64,000 nucleotides of DNA, taken from positions 77,357,053 through 77,421,052 of the forward strand of contig CM060732.1 of assembly GCA_030704615.1 (NCBI GenBank), read 5' to 3'. The position numbers and the translations under genes were made by a program. The notes beneath the pieces are model-generated. The model had not been told where the DNA came from and did no database searches. It was given only the letters and a program-made list of their open reading frames with translations. This DNA is from Takakia lepidozioides (taxonomy: Eukaryota > Streptophyta > Takakiopsida > Takakiales > Takakiaceae). How positions within the stretch are numbered: position 1 is the first letter of the stretch; every line of letters starts with the position of its first letter. This document shows, in pieces, positions 10,933 to 22,440 of the stretch.

Positions 10933-11066
10933 CATGAACAAGATCAGCGCAACGCAGTCGTCGGACAAGAACGCAATTTTACGAACGCCTGATCTTGTTT
11001 TGTTCAGATGAAGGTAGACCCGGTGGGGCGATGAGGAGATGTAAGCAATTTTGTGTTTTGGGTTTC

Positions 11067-11161
11067 GGGCTTTTTGCCCAACTCAAAACACCCTATTAAC
11101 ATATATATTTGCGCTCAAAATTATAAAATCATATCTTGGTCTATTATATTATCCAATATCG
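11067..11161 (+). pseudogene. Truncated U6 promoter downstream of left HAD gene
   Basis: This stretch aligns with the sequence between HAD and U6 in the middle copy, up to an altered USE at 11151-11161 (ATCCAATATCG against ATCCCATATCG). The match then stops and R1 copy B begins at 11162. TATA box and U6 body are missing. Confidence 0.75.
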
Positions 11162-12775
11162 ATTCACAGATCACATCAACTTCTCAATCTAGGGTTATTC
11201 ATGTATAAAGATCGGACATCCATTAACTGCTTGACGGCCTACCGCCGGCTAAGTAATCTTGGTGGTAACTTCACAAAAATTTCAATGGGACTTAATGGGG
11301 AGCTACCAGAGTTACTTAGCGATAGGAATTTACAGTATGCAAACTGCATGAAAAGCTGAAAATGTTAATGAAAAGCTCAACCTCCACGGGGTCTACTAAA
11401 GACTGAGTCAATACTCTCAGCATTGCTGCAGGAGGAGACCCCTTAACAAAATGTGTTGTGCACATACAACTCAGATTTCTAGCGCACCGTCGCTACTCAT
11501 GAAGCTGGCTTCGACTGTGCTAAAATTCATTCAGCAATGACACATCTCTGAACGAATTATTTTGTAAAATGCAATGCCTTGAGCAGAGGGTGGGTACAAG
11601 ATACTCGGCCCATGATTTTCAGAGCAAGCTTTGTCGCCCCCCGATCAACAATCAGCCAACAGGGGAGGAAAGAATTGCACCTTTTGTTCTATTGTTTTAT
11701 ACTTTTCCTTTTAATTGCCACGCCATGTTGCCTTTCGACCCAACTTCACACTGCAGAGGATATGCGGGCAGAATATCACATATCTGCTCACTATAGATGG
11801 CCCAACCAGAACACATTCAGGGCAGCATTGGGGCTAGCATCTGCTCAAGCAGTTCCACTACCATGCATGATCTGCACTGGTCGACACCTGCTCTTGAAGT
11901 CCCTGGAAAGAATCCTGTAGTTTGAGCCTCATGTGGGATGTCAAATGTTACACTTAATTGGACACCATAGATCATAATGTATGGATCAATTTCCTCGCTG
12001 AACAATCCTGGACTTCTGTGAGGATTAACAGGCTGGGGGCTCTACGTTCCAGGCCAAACCAGTCCGCAAGTTCGACTCAGCATTCAAGCCGTACTTGACA
12101 ATTCAAATTGCGCGGCTCTCTCAGGATCTACAGCTACACTTAACTTGTATGGATCTCACATCATGGATCTCAGTTGCTAGGTACTGCCGCTTATATGTTG
12201 GTTTTGATGCCATGTCATTGGCGCTTCTTCTACAATCTACGTTTCATCTTATCGTTGATCGATCGATAAAGCCTAGATGCGTACAGTAGGATGGCTGAGT
12301 TCATTCTTAATTCATGGAATCGGATCCAGGTCCCGTCCCCCTTATCTCTTGGAGGATTTTTTTTTTGTTTCGAAGTGAGGCTAATCCCAAGTTGGACGTA
12401 AGAGAAATTTGGAACTTGGCTCAGAACAGATATATATATAATGAGATACCACAATTCAAGTAAATGAAGTGCTCAGAGCTGCTACTTAAGACTGAGAGAC
12501 TCTACGTGTACATGACATTCGAATCTGTTCACGAAGACGGCCCGAAGAAGATTCTTTGAGGTGCAAGGACGATTTCGTAATGATCTCTCGTTACAGGTCA
12601 GAGATATGCTGTGAACAATATTTAGAAATCACGTGTACACCTCTCACCTTCCACCACCTGGAGAATAGAAATTTGCATGATGAAATGTGACCTACTTCAA
12701 GATTATCTAGGTAGAATGAGAGCTCTACGTTGGTCAGTTATTCAAATTAATTTTGATCACTCGTTCAGGACCACA
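11162..12775 (-). repeat. R1 repeat, copy B (inverted relative to copy A)
   Basis: Reverse-complement copy of R1 with many small indels compared with copy A. It begins abruptly inside the U6 USE and ends near ATTCAAATTAATTTTGATCACTCG. It is joined to R2 on its right side, as in copy E at 39692-41864. Short reading frames here are not conserved between copies. Confidence 0.8.
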
Positions 12776-12810
12776 CGATGGAAGAGGGATTTATGGTTGA
12801 GTGTAGGGTG

Positions 12811-13600
12811 GATGCGGAGGAGGGACCGCTGAGCACATCCAAACCAGCTCATAGCACGAAGGAGAGGTGATCGCTCAATGCACACCGGGAGAGGGACTTA
12901 TAAGAAACGTCCAAGTCCCAGACTCTCTCACCCATAAATGCGAAGCTCCATTGTCTCAATCATACCATTCACTAATAAATTGTGAGGCTTCCATCCGACC
13001 CCTAGGCTCTTTGCAAAAAACAAAAAACAAAAAAAATTGCTTTTAATTCTATGCCGCACCGAAAGGGTTTTAACTTAGAAAACTAAGTAGTGACTTCGAA
13101 TTCGCATGCCTCTGTGCTCCCTCTGTGCCTCTTCTGTGACTGTTAACTTCATGGTGGCCGTCATGCAGGTCGTGTCACTCACGTTGTATAGTGAGCTCGC
13201 TTCTTGCAGTGTGTTACTAGCCTTATGGTTGATCGGAGGTTTTAGTTTTTTCCTTGAGTCACAATCTCAAATAAAGTCTCACAGGGCACCGTAGACCTCC
13301 TTTTTCCAAAAAATAAAAGCACAACAGGGCCGTGGCCCGGTGGTAAGACACCATGTGCATTGACCTGTGGGTCCCTGTAAGCTGTCTCTCTCTGCCTTCG
13401 TTGGGGCTGGCTCGGGGCCGGGGCTATGCCTGTTTGCCTTCATGGCCACGGAAGGATTGTTTTCCCCCTCAAGGCCCAGTTGCTGGGGATGGTGTTTCCT
13501 TCCAAGGAAACAACAAAGAAAACAAAAAACAGAAACGAAAACAAAATCGAAGAGAAGAGACGGAGGAAAATATGGAGGGACATGAGGGAGACAACTCATG
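12811..13600 (+). repeat. R2 repeat, first copy, with a pol III A-box-like motif
   Basis: About 790 bp collinear with 40831-41864, from GTGGATGCGGAGGAGGGACC to the A-rich GAAAACAAAATC. The second copy carries about 270 bp extra near 41130-41410. At 13327-13347 both copies have GGCCGTGGCCCGGTGGTAAG, which resembles a tRNA-type A box, but no convincing B box follows, so a SINE is only a possibility. Confidence 0.65.
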
Positions 13601-14229
13601 AGAGGAAGGGGACCAAAACTGCAGGGGCAAGGAACATGAGAAGAGACCGTTGTGTAGGACGAGTAAAACACCATGCTAGGTCGAAAAAGAAATCCCTATA
13701 AGTGCATGCATTATAAGCTAGCCAATATACAACCATCTTGGACTCTCCAACCTCCATCAATCCTATTCAGCTGCTCGATACCCAACCATGTTCGATTATG
13801 CAACACACAGATGTTCACATTTGAATCTAGCAAGGTAAGTAGTATGAAAAAACAAACATGAAGTTGAGGCTGAAGTCTAATATGCGAAAGGTACTATAGT
13901 TACAGATCCTCATCTCCCTGCACATGGGATTTGGTGCAACCTACGCCAATCCTGTCAGCTTTCAAAACAACAAACAACAAACAAGAAAAAGGCAAACAAG
14001 AAAGAACAACAAAAAAAGAACAAGAAGAAGAAGAAGAAGAGAAGAAAACCCCCTGCACGTATTGTATACAAGACGTGAGTCGCAAGAGAATCACAAACGC
14101 CGTAGAGCGCACACGATTGAGGCCCTGGCAGGTCATCCCAAGCCCATCGAAGCAGGAGCACGAACAAGCACGACAGCTGGCCTCGCTTAATTCAGAAGGA
14201 GAACCCTACCTCCACGACGAAGTGAACAG
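13601..14229. other. Unassigned spacer with purine-rich tract
   Basis: No gene recognised. 13970-14045 is an A/G-only-like tract (AAACAACAAACAAG then repeated AAGAAG). Frames across it give only low-complexity Lys/Arg/Glu peptides. Confidence 0.4.
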
Positions 14230-14517
14230 CACATGCAGGTCCACGTGGTGCGATACCCACCATTGGAAATGGAAGGGATTGGGGGATCGGTCGAAGGGGG
14301 ATCAAAGCAGGAGATCGGCGACAAGACCAGGGAGGGAGATGGACGACTGGGGGAGCACCACGTAGTGGACCATCACGCAAAACTATCGGACGGCGGGGGG
14401 ATCGATGACGACGGGACCGCGACATGGCCCACGGGTCATGGAGGGCACCGTGGAGCAACACGTGGCGGAACATGTGGGGAGGGGGATCAGTCCCCGAATT
14501 GGAGGAGGGGATCAATC

Positions 14518-14519
<2 letters not shown>

Positions 14520-14558
<39 letters not shown>
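14520..14558 (+). repeat. Poly-G run of 39
   Basis: Uninterrupted G from 14520 to 14558 inside the minisatellite. Homopolymers this long are error-prone in assemblies, so exact length is uncertain. Confidence 0.9.
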
Positions 14559-14559
<1 letters not shown>

Positions 14560-15211
14560 CGACAGTGGGGGATTGGGATTGCGCTGTCCATGGTCGAAGG
14601 CCCGGGGGACCGCGCTTGGCTCAGGGGATCAGGCCTCTAACTGTTGGAGGGATCGACAGCGGAGGGGATTGCGACGTGGTGGTGTGTCACTGTGAACGGC
14701 AGTGGTGTTGTAGGTAAAGATTGATGCGCAGGGGATCAATGGTTCGAGGAGAACCACGTGGCGCACGATTGGGAGTGGGGGATCACTCCTGCCCTGGACG
14801 GGGGATCAACCCAGTTGCGGGGGGGGAACGACGTCGATGGGATGAGGGATTGACGGCGGGGGGCGCGCCACGTGGCGGGGCGTGCCATGAGGCCTTCATC
14901 CGGCCGTCGTCCATCCACTGCGCGGGAGGATGGCGGGGGATGAGGGGTGGATGACCCAGAACATCCATTGTTTTGAGGTTGGATGGATGCGCAGGGGATC
15001 GACGGTTCGGGGGAGCAACACGTGGGAGGCCATTAGGGGTGGGGGATCACTCCCAGTCCGGAGTGGGGATCAAGCCAAGTTGAGGGGGAGCGGCGATGTG
15101 TCGGGGGATCGCGGCGAGGGATGGGACGAGGGGATCGGCGGAGGGGGAGCGCCACGTGCCGTCCGCTAGGTGGAGGGGGATCAGCCACCGCATTGGACGG
15201 GGGATCAAACC

Positions 15212-15235
15212 GGGGGGGGGGGGGGGGGGGGGGGG
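15212..15235 (+). repeat. Poly-G run of 24
   Basis: Second uninterrupted G run, at a matching place in the minisatellite unit (after GGGGGATCAAACC). Confidence 0.9.
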
Positions 15236-16261
15236 AGCGGCGACGTGTAGAGGAATCGGGCCGTCGATGGGAAAAGAGGGGATCGACGGCGGCGGGGGAG
15301 GGCACGTGGCCTGTCAGGTCATCGCCCCTTCATCCGGCCGTCATCCATCCCTCGCGGGACGATGCGGGGGGATGAGGGCAGAGACACACAAACATCCATT
15401 GTTTGTGAGGTTGGATGGATGCGTAGGGGATCGAGGTCCAGGGGGGCAGTACGTGGACGCCGCGATTAGGGTTGAGCGATCACTCCCGGTCCGGAAGGGG
15501 ATCACGGCACATCGGCGGGGAGCGGCGAGTGTCGGCGGAAGGATTCGGGCCGCCGATGGGAAGATGAGGACACAGATCGACGGACGGGGGGTGGAGCGGC
15601 ACGTGGCTGTCAGTGTCATCGGCCTTCATCCGGCCGTCGTCCATCCCTTGCGCGGGAGGATGGCGGGGGATGAGGGGGCGGATGACACACAACATCCATT
15701 GTTGTGAGGTGGAGGATGCGCAGGGGTACGACGGACGGGGAGCCGCACTGGTGGGCGATTAGGGTTGGGGGACACTCCCGGTCTGGAAGGGGGATCAAGG
15801 CGCGTCAGGGGAGCGCGCCGGGAGGGGAGGAGGGATCGACGGCTGCGGGGCGGCCACGTGGCGATGGACGCGTCAATGGGGCCTTCATCGGCCGTCATCC
15901 ATTTAATTGAGGTTGGAGGATGGGGAGGGGATCGACGGTTTGGGGAGCGCCACGTGGCTGGAGCTGGGGTGGGGGATTACTCCGGCACTAGAAGGGGGAT
16001 CAACCCAGTGAGGGAATCCGTGGGGCCGCCACGTGGCTGGAGATCGGCCGCGTGGCCAGCGGTGGGGCAGGGGCAGGGTCCCGGGCGGGCGGGGGGTGGG
16101 CGGGGCGGGAGCGGGGGGTCGGAGGGGGGTGGGGGATGATTTGACATGGGACGTCCAGCTTGCCGACAAGGCGCCGGAGCGGGGGTGCCCAGCGTACCTG
16201 CGGGCCGTACCGTCAGCTCCCACGCTTGCAATAAAATCAAGCCACATCCATATTGGGACCG

Positions 16262-17318
16262 CCTCACAAGTACCTAGCAACTGAGATCCATGAGATCCAT
16301 ACAAAATTACGTGTTGTGGAGATCCTGAGAGTGCCCGCGAGCATTTTCAAGTACGGCTTGAATGTGAGTCGAACTGTGGAGTGCTGAGTGTGTTTTACTG
16401 AAAGTGGGTCCCCAGCCTGTTAATCCTCACAGAAGTCCAGGATTGTTCAGGGAGGAAATTGATCAATACCTTAGGATCTATGGTGTCCAATGATGTGTAA
16501 CATGTGACATTCCACTGAGCTACGAACTACAAAATTCTTTCTAGGGACTTCAAGAGCAAGTGTCGACCAGATCATGAATGGTAGTGGAACTGCTTGATCA
16601 AATGATTGTGTACGCCAGCCCCCATTGCTACCCTAGATGTGTTCTGGTTGGGCCACCTTATAAAAGTGAGCCGATGTGATATCCTGCCCGCGTATCCTAT
16701 GCAGTCTGAAGTTGGGTTGAAAGGCAAAAGGCGGGCAATGAAAAAGAAAAACTATTAAACATGAACAACAACAAAGATGCAATGCTCTTTCCAGGTCTGT
16801 TGGCTGATTGTTGCTCCCTTATTTCGGGAGAGGTGCCCCGACAAACTTTGTCTGAAAACTCATGGGAGTATCTTGTACCTACCATACTGCTCAAGCATTC
16901 ATTTACAAAAATAAGCGTAGAGATGTGAATGAATTGTAGCAAAGTCGAAGCCAGCGAATAGTGAATGGTGCACTAGAAATTTGAGTTGTATGGCACAACA
17001 CATTATGTTAAGGGATCTCCGAGGGGATATCCTCCTGCAGCAATGCTGAGAGTATTGACTCATCAGTCTTTAGTAGACCCCGTGGAAGTTCAGCTTTTCA
17101 ACATGACATTTTCAGCTTTTCATGCAGTTTGCTAAGTAAAGTAACTCTGGTAGCTCCCAGTTAAGTCCCTTAAACAAAAAACATAAAATTAAGTCCCACT
17201 GAAATATCTGTGAAGTTAGCCGGCAGTAGGCCGTCAAGCAATTAATGGATGTCAGGGTCTTTGTATGGATAACCCTAAATTGAGAATTTGATGTGATCTG
17301 AAATTGATTACGTACCAC
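16262..17318 (+). repeat. R1 repeat, copy C (upstream of the middle HAD copy)
   Basis: Collinear with about 8725-9610 of copy A, with scattered deletions and insertions. In the arms R1 runs straight into the HAD promoter; here it is interrupted at a TA by the pogo-like element and the promoter resumes at about 19875. Confidence 0.8.
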
Positions 17319-17320
17319 TA

Positions 17321-19872
17321 AGGTAGGGCACCCTATTATGGATGGCTACATTTTAAACCTTTGTTACTTTAACATGTAGATGAGTTATACAATAAAATTT
17401 TAACCACATATAAAAAAGTAAATTATTTCTCAACTTTTCTTTTTTTGGATTTTTTTAAATTTTATTACAAATATAATATGAATTTTTGAAGATAATGAGT
17501 AGATTTTCCTACATTAGACCTGCAAAAGCTATAGTTTGGTTCTAAAAAATGTCTACTTTAAAATAATCCAAAGCCCATAGGAGTTTTTTATGTACCGTGG
17601 TTAGGAGTTCCATAATCCAAGTGAAAGTCAGTAATAATACATATTTGGGTGAAAAATAGTGCACAATAATAATAGTGCGTGTTTATAGAACAGACTGGCA
17701 GGGTTTGAGTAACGGAGGGAAAGGTAGTGCAAGTTGGCCTTTGACCAATCCTGATTGGATGCCATCTCACTCTATTATGACCTATTCCGTATCCTATTTT
17801 GGAGTCTTTGCAAACCCTTTGGGCAGTGCATGTTGTTTCTGTTCTGATGAACGCGGACCACTACTTGGTCGAACTAGACGGGCATGGCAGAACGAGCAAA
17901 TGTTACCGATGTGCTAGGGTCGATGGGGAGTAACCTCAGGAAACCAAAGAGGAATGTAGATACTTAAGCTTAGTGAACTTTTAAGAAATCGTGTTGCATC
18001 TGCACTGGGACCGACATTTGTGCAAGCAGGTCTGGATAGATGGTATTGATAATGTGCACAAACTCTGGCTAGTTTCCTTGAATAGTGACGGGCATGGCTA
18101 TGGAATGAACTTTTGTAGTTGAACGATGTGGAGAAGATCAAAATGGATCACCTCAAATATGCAAACTCCTTGGTTCTTGTGATGCTCTTGTCATGCCGTT
18201 GGAGTGAATGAAGCATGCTATAGGAGCAATGCTGGAGAGCTCAGGGTGTTTGGATTGGGGCAGAGCACGCCATGGAAGACAACAAGTGGCCCAATGGTTT
18301 GTGCAGTTGCGGGAATTGATGTATGTACTTCCCGACGTCTTTTGCATCTCTCTCAACAGAGACCCATAGATGGAACAAATCTCCTATTCTGTTGGTGTTC
18401 TTCTCTAATATCAGGATGACGTCGCTTGAACCATCTCCACCACGAGTTCCCAGGTATACCCTCAACGAATGGTGTTGCGCACTCTTGTGTGATTTCAGCA
18501 ACTTTCAATTTCAGTTGTCCGACATTGATGCCATGTCCCAATTCTTGCATATCGAAAATCCATTTGACAATGATATCCTCCTCATCTTTGGATAGCACTG
18601 TGGAACCACTTGCTGCGACCTGCACTCTCCCATAAAGATGATTTATAAGAGAAGTTGGAGGAATGTCCATTGGCGAGCAGCAACGTTGATTGGGCAGCCA
18701 TCATCAACAGCATTTATGGCTGCATTCAGGTCTTCATCAGTCCATTCAGCTCTCTTTCTTCTTTTGCTCCTGATGCTTGGAACTTGGAATTGAGAATGAA
18801 GGGTGTCTTGTCTATCTCTATGTAGGGTGTGTTTGAGGGAGGTGACATGTTAGTTGTGGAGAGGGACAAGGATGTAAAGATTGGTTGGCTTTTTGGTGAA
18901 AACGATGAGGGTTGAACTTGCAGGTTGAGGACGCAAAGGTTGGGAACAAGTAAAGATAGGTGATCTAGTGGTAAAAGGAGAGAAATGTGATCTCACATGA
19001 ACATTGGGAGAAGCATTGGGCAAGCTGGTAATGTCTTGCAAATGAATTCTGAGAGGGGTTTGAGATTGAGCAAACTGAAATGTGTTTATGTCAAACTCTT
19101 GGCTGTCCTCTTGACTATCTTGGAATGTGTAATGTGGATCAGATGGCATGGATGATGATCCCTAGACTAAACGATGGTGGAGAGGCCATGCCATGGTTGC
19201 AGTCTACTGGTGATGTTCTGCAATAGAAAAAGCAAGGCACAGCATGACCAATGTGTCCACTCAAATTGTTGCACACTAAGCTTTTACTGAATGATAGCAA
19301 CACAAGTATAATTCAATTCAGATTTGCAAATATGCAGAAGGCACATTATAGTGCAGCGTTGACAAGTTAAATACAAAAGAGCGACATCCAAAGAAGCTCG
19401 TACCTCAAAGTATTGTCTAATGTTGAAAATCCAATGCATGTCTCCAACAAAGAACTGTTTGTACGTAGAGGACTAGAGAATGGGGAAAGAGCAGAACACC
19501 TTACTGATCCATTTGAACCTAAGGAATATCTATTTTTCACCTCAAGGAGGTTCTGAAAGGTTCTAGAACCCATTTTGAATTTGAGATGTCCTTGTTCGGA
19601 ACACGCTCTGGGCGACACGTCGCATGGATGGTAATAATTTCTTTGGATGATAAAATACGTACTTGAGAATGTCATCCAAAAATCATTTTATTGATAATGT
19701 TTTTATTCATTTATGACACTTACGTGCCCTATTTTGGAGGGGAGTAGAAACTGACCTCTCCAGGTTAAAGAGAACTTAGAGAACCCTATGGTTCCCGTGT
19801 TCTATAGAGCTCCATATCAAGACAACCCCACACCATGACCCAACCGGCTGACCATATCAGGGCAGCCTACCT
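17321..19872 (-). mobile_element. Pogo-like DNA transposon (2.55 kb, degenerate)
   Basis: Flanked by TA (17319-17320 and 19873-19874). The arms preserve the matching empty site, ...ACCAGTACATAAA..., upstream of HAD, so both ends are fixed by comparison. The left end begins AGGTAGGGCACCCTATTATGG; the right end in reverse complement begins AGGTAGGCTGCCCTGATATGG, an imperfect inverted repeat. Inside is a minus-strand relic with psq/CENP-B-type HTH domains. TA duplication and CENP-B-type HTH both fit the pogo branch of Tc1/mariner. Confidence 0.85.
18353..18790 (-). pseudogene. CENP-B-type HTH part of a pogo-like transposase
   Basis: Reading leftward, a first helix-turn-helix (AEWTDEDLNAAINAVDDG, then INVAARQW) is followed after a one-base frameshift near 18663 by IPPTSLINHLYGRV. 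Next comes the CENP-B-type half: SKDEEDIIVKWIFDMQELGHG, then LKLKVAEI and GNSWWRWFKRRHPDI. This order (psq HTH, then CENP-B HTH) is that of pogo-family transposases, where it binds the terminal repeats. The reading frame stops at 18353 and I could not recognise the DDE catalytic domain in 17321-18350. A Ser/Thr/Pro-rich frame at 18850-19149 upstream may be the transposase N-terminus. Confidence 0.7.
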
Positions 19873-20623
19873 TACATAAGATTTCATACGATCAGCCAAC
19901 GGCAGTTTATCAGCTCAGCTCTGGATTTTTTCTAGAGTAAAGCTGTTGTTTCCTTGCCGAGCTTCTAGTAGTAAGCATCTTGACGCCTTTCCATGAGCAA
20001 TCTCGCTTATATAAATGTTGCTAGATCGCTCAGATCGGACATGTGGGTCTCCTTCAACGCTCCATCTGGCTACGGATTAGAGTCCAGCGTTGGGATATAA
20101 TCCTTCACGTGATTGTTGCGTCCCAGTTGTTCAGCAAAGAGCTCGGAGGAGATTGGTAGCGGGTCTAGCTTGGTCGCTTCGGAGGAACATAGATCTCATG
20201 TGTGAAGGATATAGCAGAGAGGGCTCATAATGGAGATCGCTACGTCTATAGCTAAGGAGGGAGTAGGGAAGCTGACAAAATCAGATGATCCACAACGCGA
20301 GCTTCTTCCGGAAAGTCCCCGCAAGTCCTGCGGCTCTGCCGCAACAGCCACTACCACTGATATATGGAGCAGTGAGGACGGGGATGAGGGAACTTCCGGG
20401 ATCGCTCAGAGTGAGAAGGAGAAGGGCGACAACAATTCGGATTCTAGTTTGCAAGTTACTCCAACAGAGAGCAGAGTTGTATCTGTACTCTTGAAACAGG
20501 CAGTGACACCCATGCGCAAGAAGTTGCTTGTGCTGAACATGAATGGGCTCTTGTTGGCTGCTTACCATACGAATGAGCAGCAACCTCGTGCAATCGCCAG
20601 TTGCAAGGTTGGCAGGCGTTACG

Positions 20624-21330
20624 TGTAAAGGATCTGACTCTCTTTTCTTTGTCCAACTATGACAAAATTTCAGGCGCTTTGCTTGGTTTGCTGTTCACAG
20701 GGAATTTACCAAAACTCCAAGGAAAAATTGCTCGGGATTTTGTTTCAACCGGACTCTCATCTATATCTGAATTCCAGCCAAGGCCCTATTCTTATTCCAC
20801 TTCCCTCATTTACAAATTCACAGATCGATCAAGTGATCGTCACTCCTACTCTGGCCTGATTCCTTGTTCAAAAGATCTCCCTGTCAACCTATGTACTCAT
20901 CTCATGCCATTCTATCTATGCACAGTACTGGACTACGATGTCCAGTCCGCCCCTCCACCACACCGTGCATCAACACATTCTATCACCATAGACCAGTGCA
21001 GATCGATCCTTTTTCTTCTTCTCACGACCTCTTTTTCTGCTCACCAAAAAGCACAGCACCGGCTACGTCCGGTCCGCCCAGCCACCATGCCATGCTACGC
21101 TAGTTTCCTGTCAATCCAGATCTGCTCTAGATGCCTGTACACCATCATTCTTTTCTCTTCTCCACACTTGCCATCTCCAAGCCCACTTTTTAAATCCCTA
21201 ATCGTGGATCTGTTCGTGAACGCGAGCCTGCTCCATTCGACCTGCAACTGTCAGTTCGGCGGTCTTCTAGCAGTCACTTGCTTCGCCAAACTGGTCGACA
21301 GGTCTCGATCTTTGTTCAAGGCACCTAACA
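20624..21330 (-). repeat. 3' LTR of gypsy element (707 bp)
   Basis: Direct repeat of 26087-26796. Because the element reads leftward this is the downstream LTR; it directly follows the polypurine tract at 21331-21345. Confidence 0.93.
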
Positions 21331-21345
21331 AGCTCCCCCTCCCAA
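21331..21345 (-). other. Polypurine tract
   Basis: On the coding strand TTGGGAGGGGGAGCT lies immediately before the 3' LTR, the usual place for plus-strand primer formation. Confidence 0.8.
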
Positions 21346-22398
21346 AGACAGGTCATTGTCCTCAATGACAGAAAATGAGGGGTAACTCAATGTCAATTCA
21401 TTTTCCTTCTCCCAAGTAGCTTTTGTCTCTGGGTAATGCAACCACTTAATCAAATGTTCTTTCCAAGAACGGTTGCACAGGTGCTTTACTCGCGTTTCTA
21501 GAATCTTTTCGGGTTTAGCCATCAGCTGACCATCATTCATGGCTTGAGGCAACGTCGGCAAGATGTGTGATGAGTCCGACATATACCTCCGAAGAAGACT
21601 GACATGGAAAGTTTTATGGATCTTCCATGTTGGAGGCAGATCCAACTCATAGGCCACTGTGCCATGGCGTTCCAGGATTTTAAACGGACCACAAAATCTT
21701 GGTGACAACTTATAACACTTGCCTAGTGTTAGATTGCTTCTTTTAGGTGTAACTTTCAAAAACACCATATCACCAATGGCAAATTCACGAAAAGTTCTAC
21801 GCTTATCAGTAAAGAACTTGGCCCGTTCTTGTGCAGCCTGCATACTACGCTTCACCAGATTTAGGACAGAGTGGATCTCTTTGATTCTGTCATTCACGCT
21901 TTGCACATTTGATGGTGGTGTAATAAGCGAAGCAGGAGCTAAGCAATCTCGTCCATATAAAGCTTCAAATGGGCTCATGCCAATGGCACTGTGGAAATGC
22001 TTGTTATAAGCAAATTCCACCATATACAAATATTGTTCCCAAGAGGACTGTCTTTCACCAACGTACATTCTCAACATATCTTCAATTGTACGGTTGGTCC
22101 TTTCTGTTTGGGCATCTGTTTCTGGGTGAAAGGCCGTACTCAATTTCACCTTGGTTCCCAATTTCTTAAACAAGTCAATCCAAAAATGACTTGTGAACTT
22201 TGAGTCCCTGTCACAAATAATCTCCCGAGGCAAACCATGGATCCTGAATATCTCTTTCATGTACAAGGATGCAACATCAGATGCCGTAGCACTCATCCTT
22301 ATAGGTATCAAGTGGGCTATCTTAGACAGCCTATCTACAACCACCATGATACTGTCATGGCCACTTCTGGTCCTGGGCAATGCCACAATGAAATCCAT
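21346..22398 (-). pseudogene. Integrase segment of gypsy pol
   Basis: Begins with MDFIVALPRTRSGHDSIMVV, the start of the integrase core; catalytic Asp residues are visible in MDFIV and in IICDRDSKFTSHFW, and the third acid in HPETDAQTERTNRTIEDML. The C-terminal part (VFLKVTPKRS, ILERHGTVAYELDLP) ends with a chromo-like segment (ILETRVKHLCNRSWKEHLIKW, then WEKENEL), typical of plant chromoviruses. It is out of frame with the RNase H/zinc-finger part because of the insertion at 22400-22440. Confidence 0.85.
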
Positions 22399-22440
22399 AC
22401 TAATGGACTCCCAATTCTACTATGATTATAGAAAATCTGA

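Larger units (their letters stand above)
3295..11066 (+). repeat. Left arm of large inverted duplication (about 7.77 kb)
   Basis: The reverse complement of this segment is 30007-37768. Left and right coordinates sum to 41073 over 6.2-11.06 kb and to 41062-41064 over 3.3-5.7 kb; the shift comes from a 10-bp indel at 5667-5676, a 1-bp indel near 6160 and 1-bp indels near 3.5-3.7 kb. The inner 4.9 kb looked identical at every point I checked. In the outer 2.9 kb I saw about seven substitutions plus the indels. The outer end abuts the geranylgeranyltransferase promoter; the inner end lies just 3' of the HAD gene. Confidence 0.95.
14230..16140. repeat. G-rich minisatellite with recurrent CACGTG boxes
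   Basis: About 1.9 kb built from variants of GGGGGATCGACGGCGGGGG followed by a GCCACGTGGC block. CACGTG occurs at 14242, 14459, 14755, 14869, 15019, 15153, 15303, 15600, 15855, 15951 and 16030. A larger unit starting CCTTCATCCGGCCGTC recurs at about 14893, 15328, 15624 and 15884, each followed by a GGAGGATGGCGGGGGATGAGG-like block; the first three also carry AACATCCATTGTT. The + strand is strongly G-rich. Long reading frames are Gly/Arg-rich artefacts. Confidence 0.85.

Noticed and set aside
11051-11359. 102-codon frame 3' of the left HAD gene
   Set aside because: It spans the junction between the U6 promoter remnant and R1 copy B, so it is a chance frame.
13327-13347. tRNA gene at the A-box-like motif of R2
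   Set aside because: No B box, no cloverleaf and no terminator at a suitable distance; kept only as a motif note.
14233-16304. Many long Gly/Arg- or Pro-rich reading frames on both strands
   Set aside because: They follow the G-rich minisatellite period and composition, occur in all frames at once, and have no conserved domain.
20601-21368. 255-codon frame across the left LTR of the gypsy element
   Set aside because: It lies within LTR sequence, is not open in the same way in the other LTR, and is explained by chance in a non-coding repeat.
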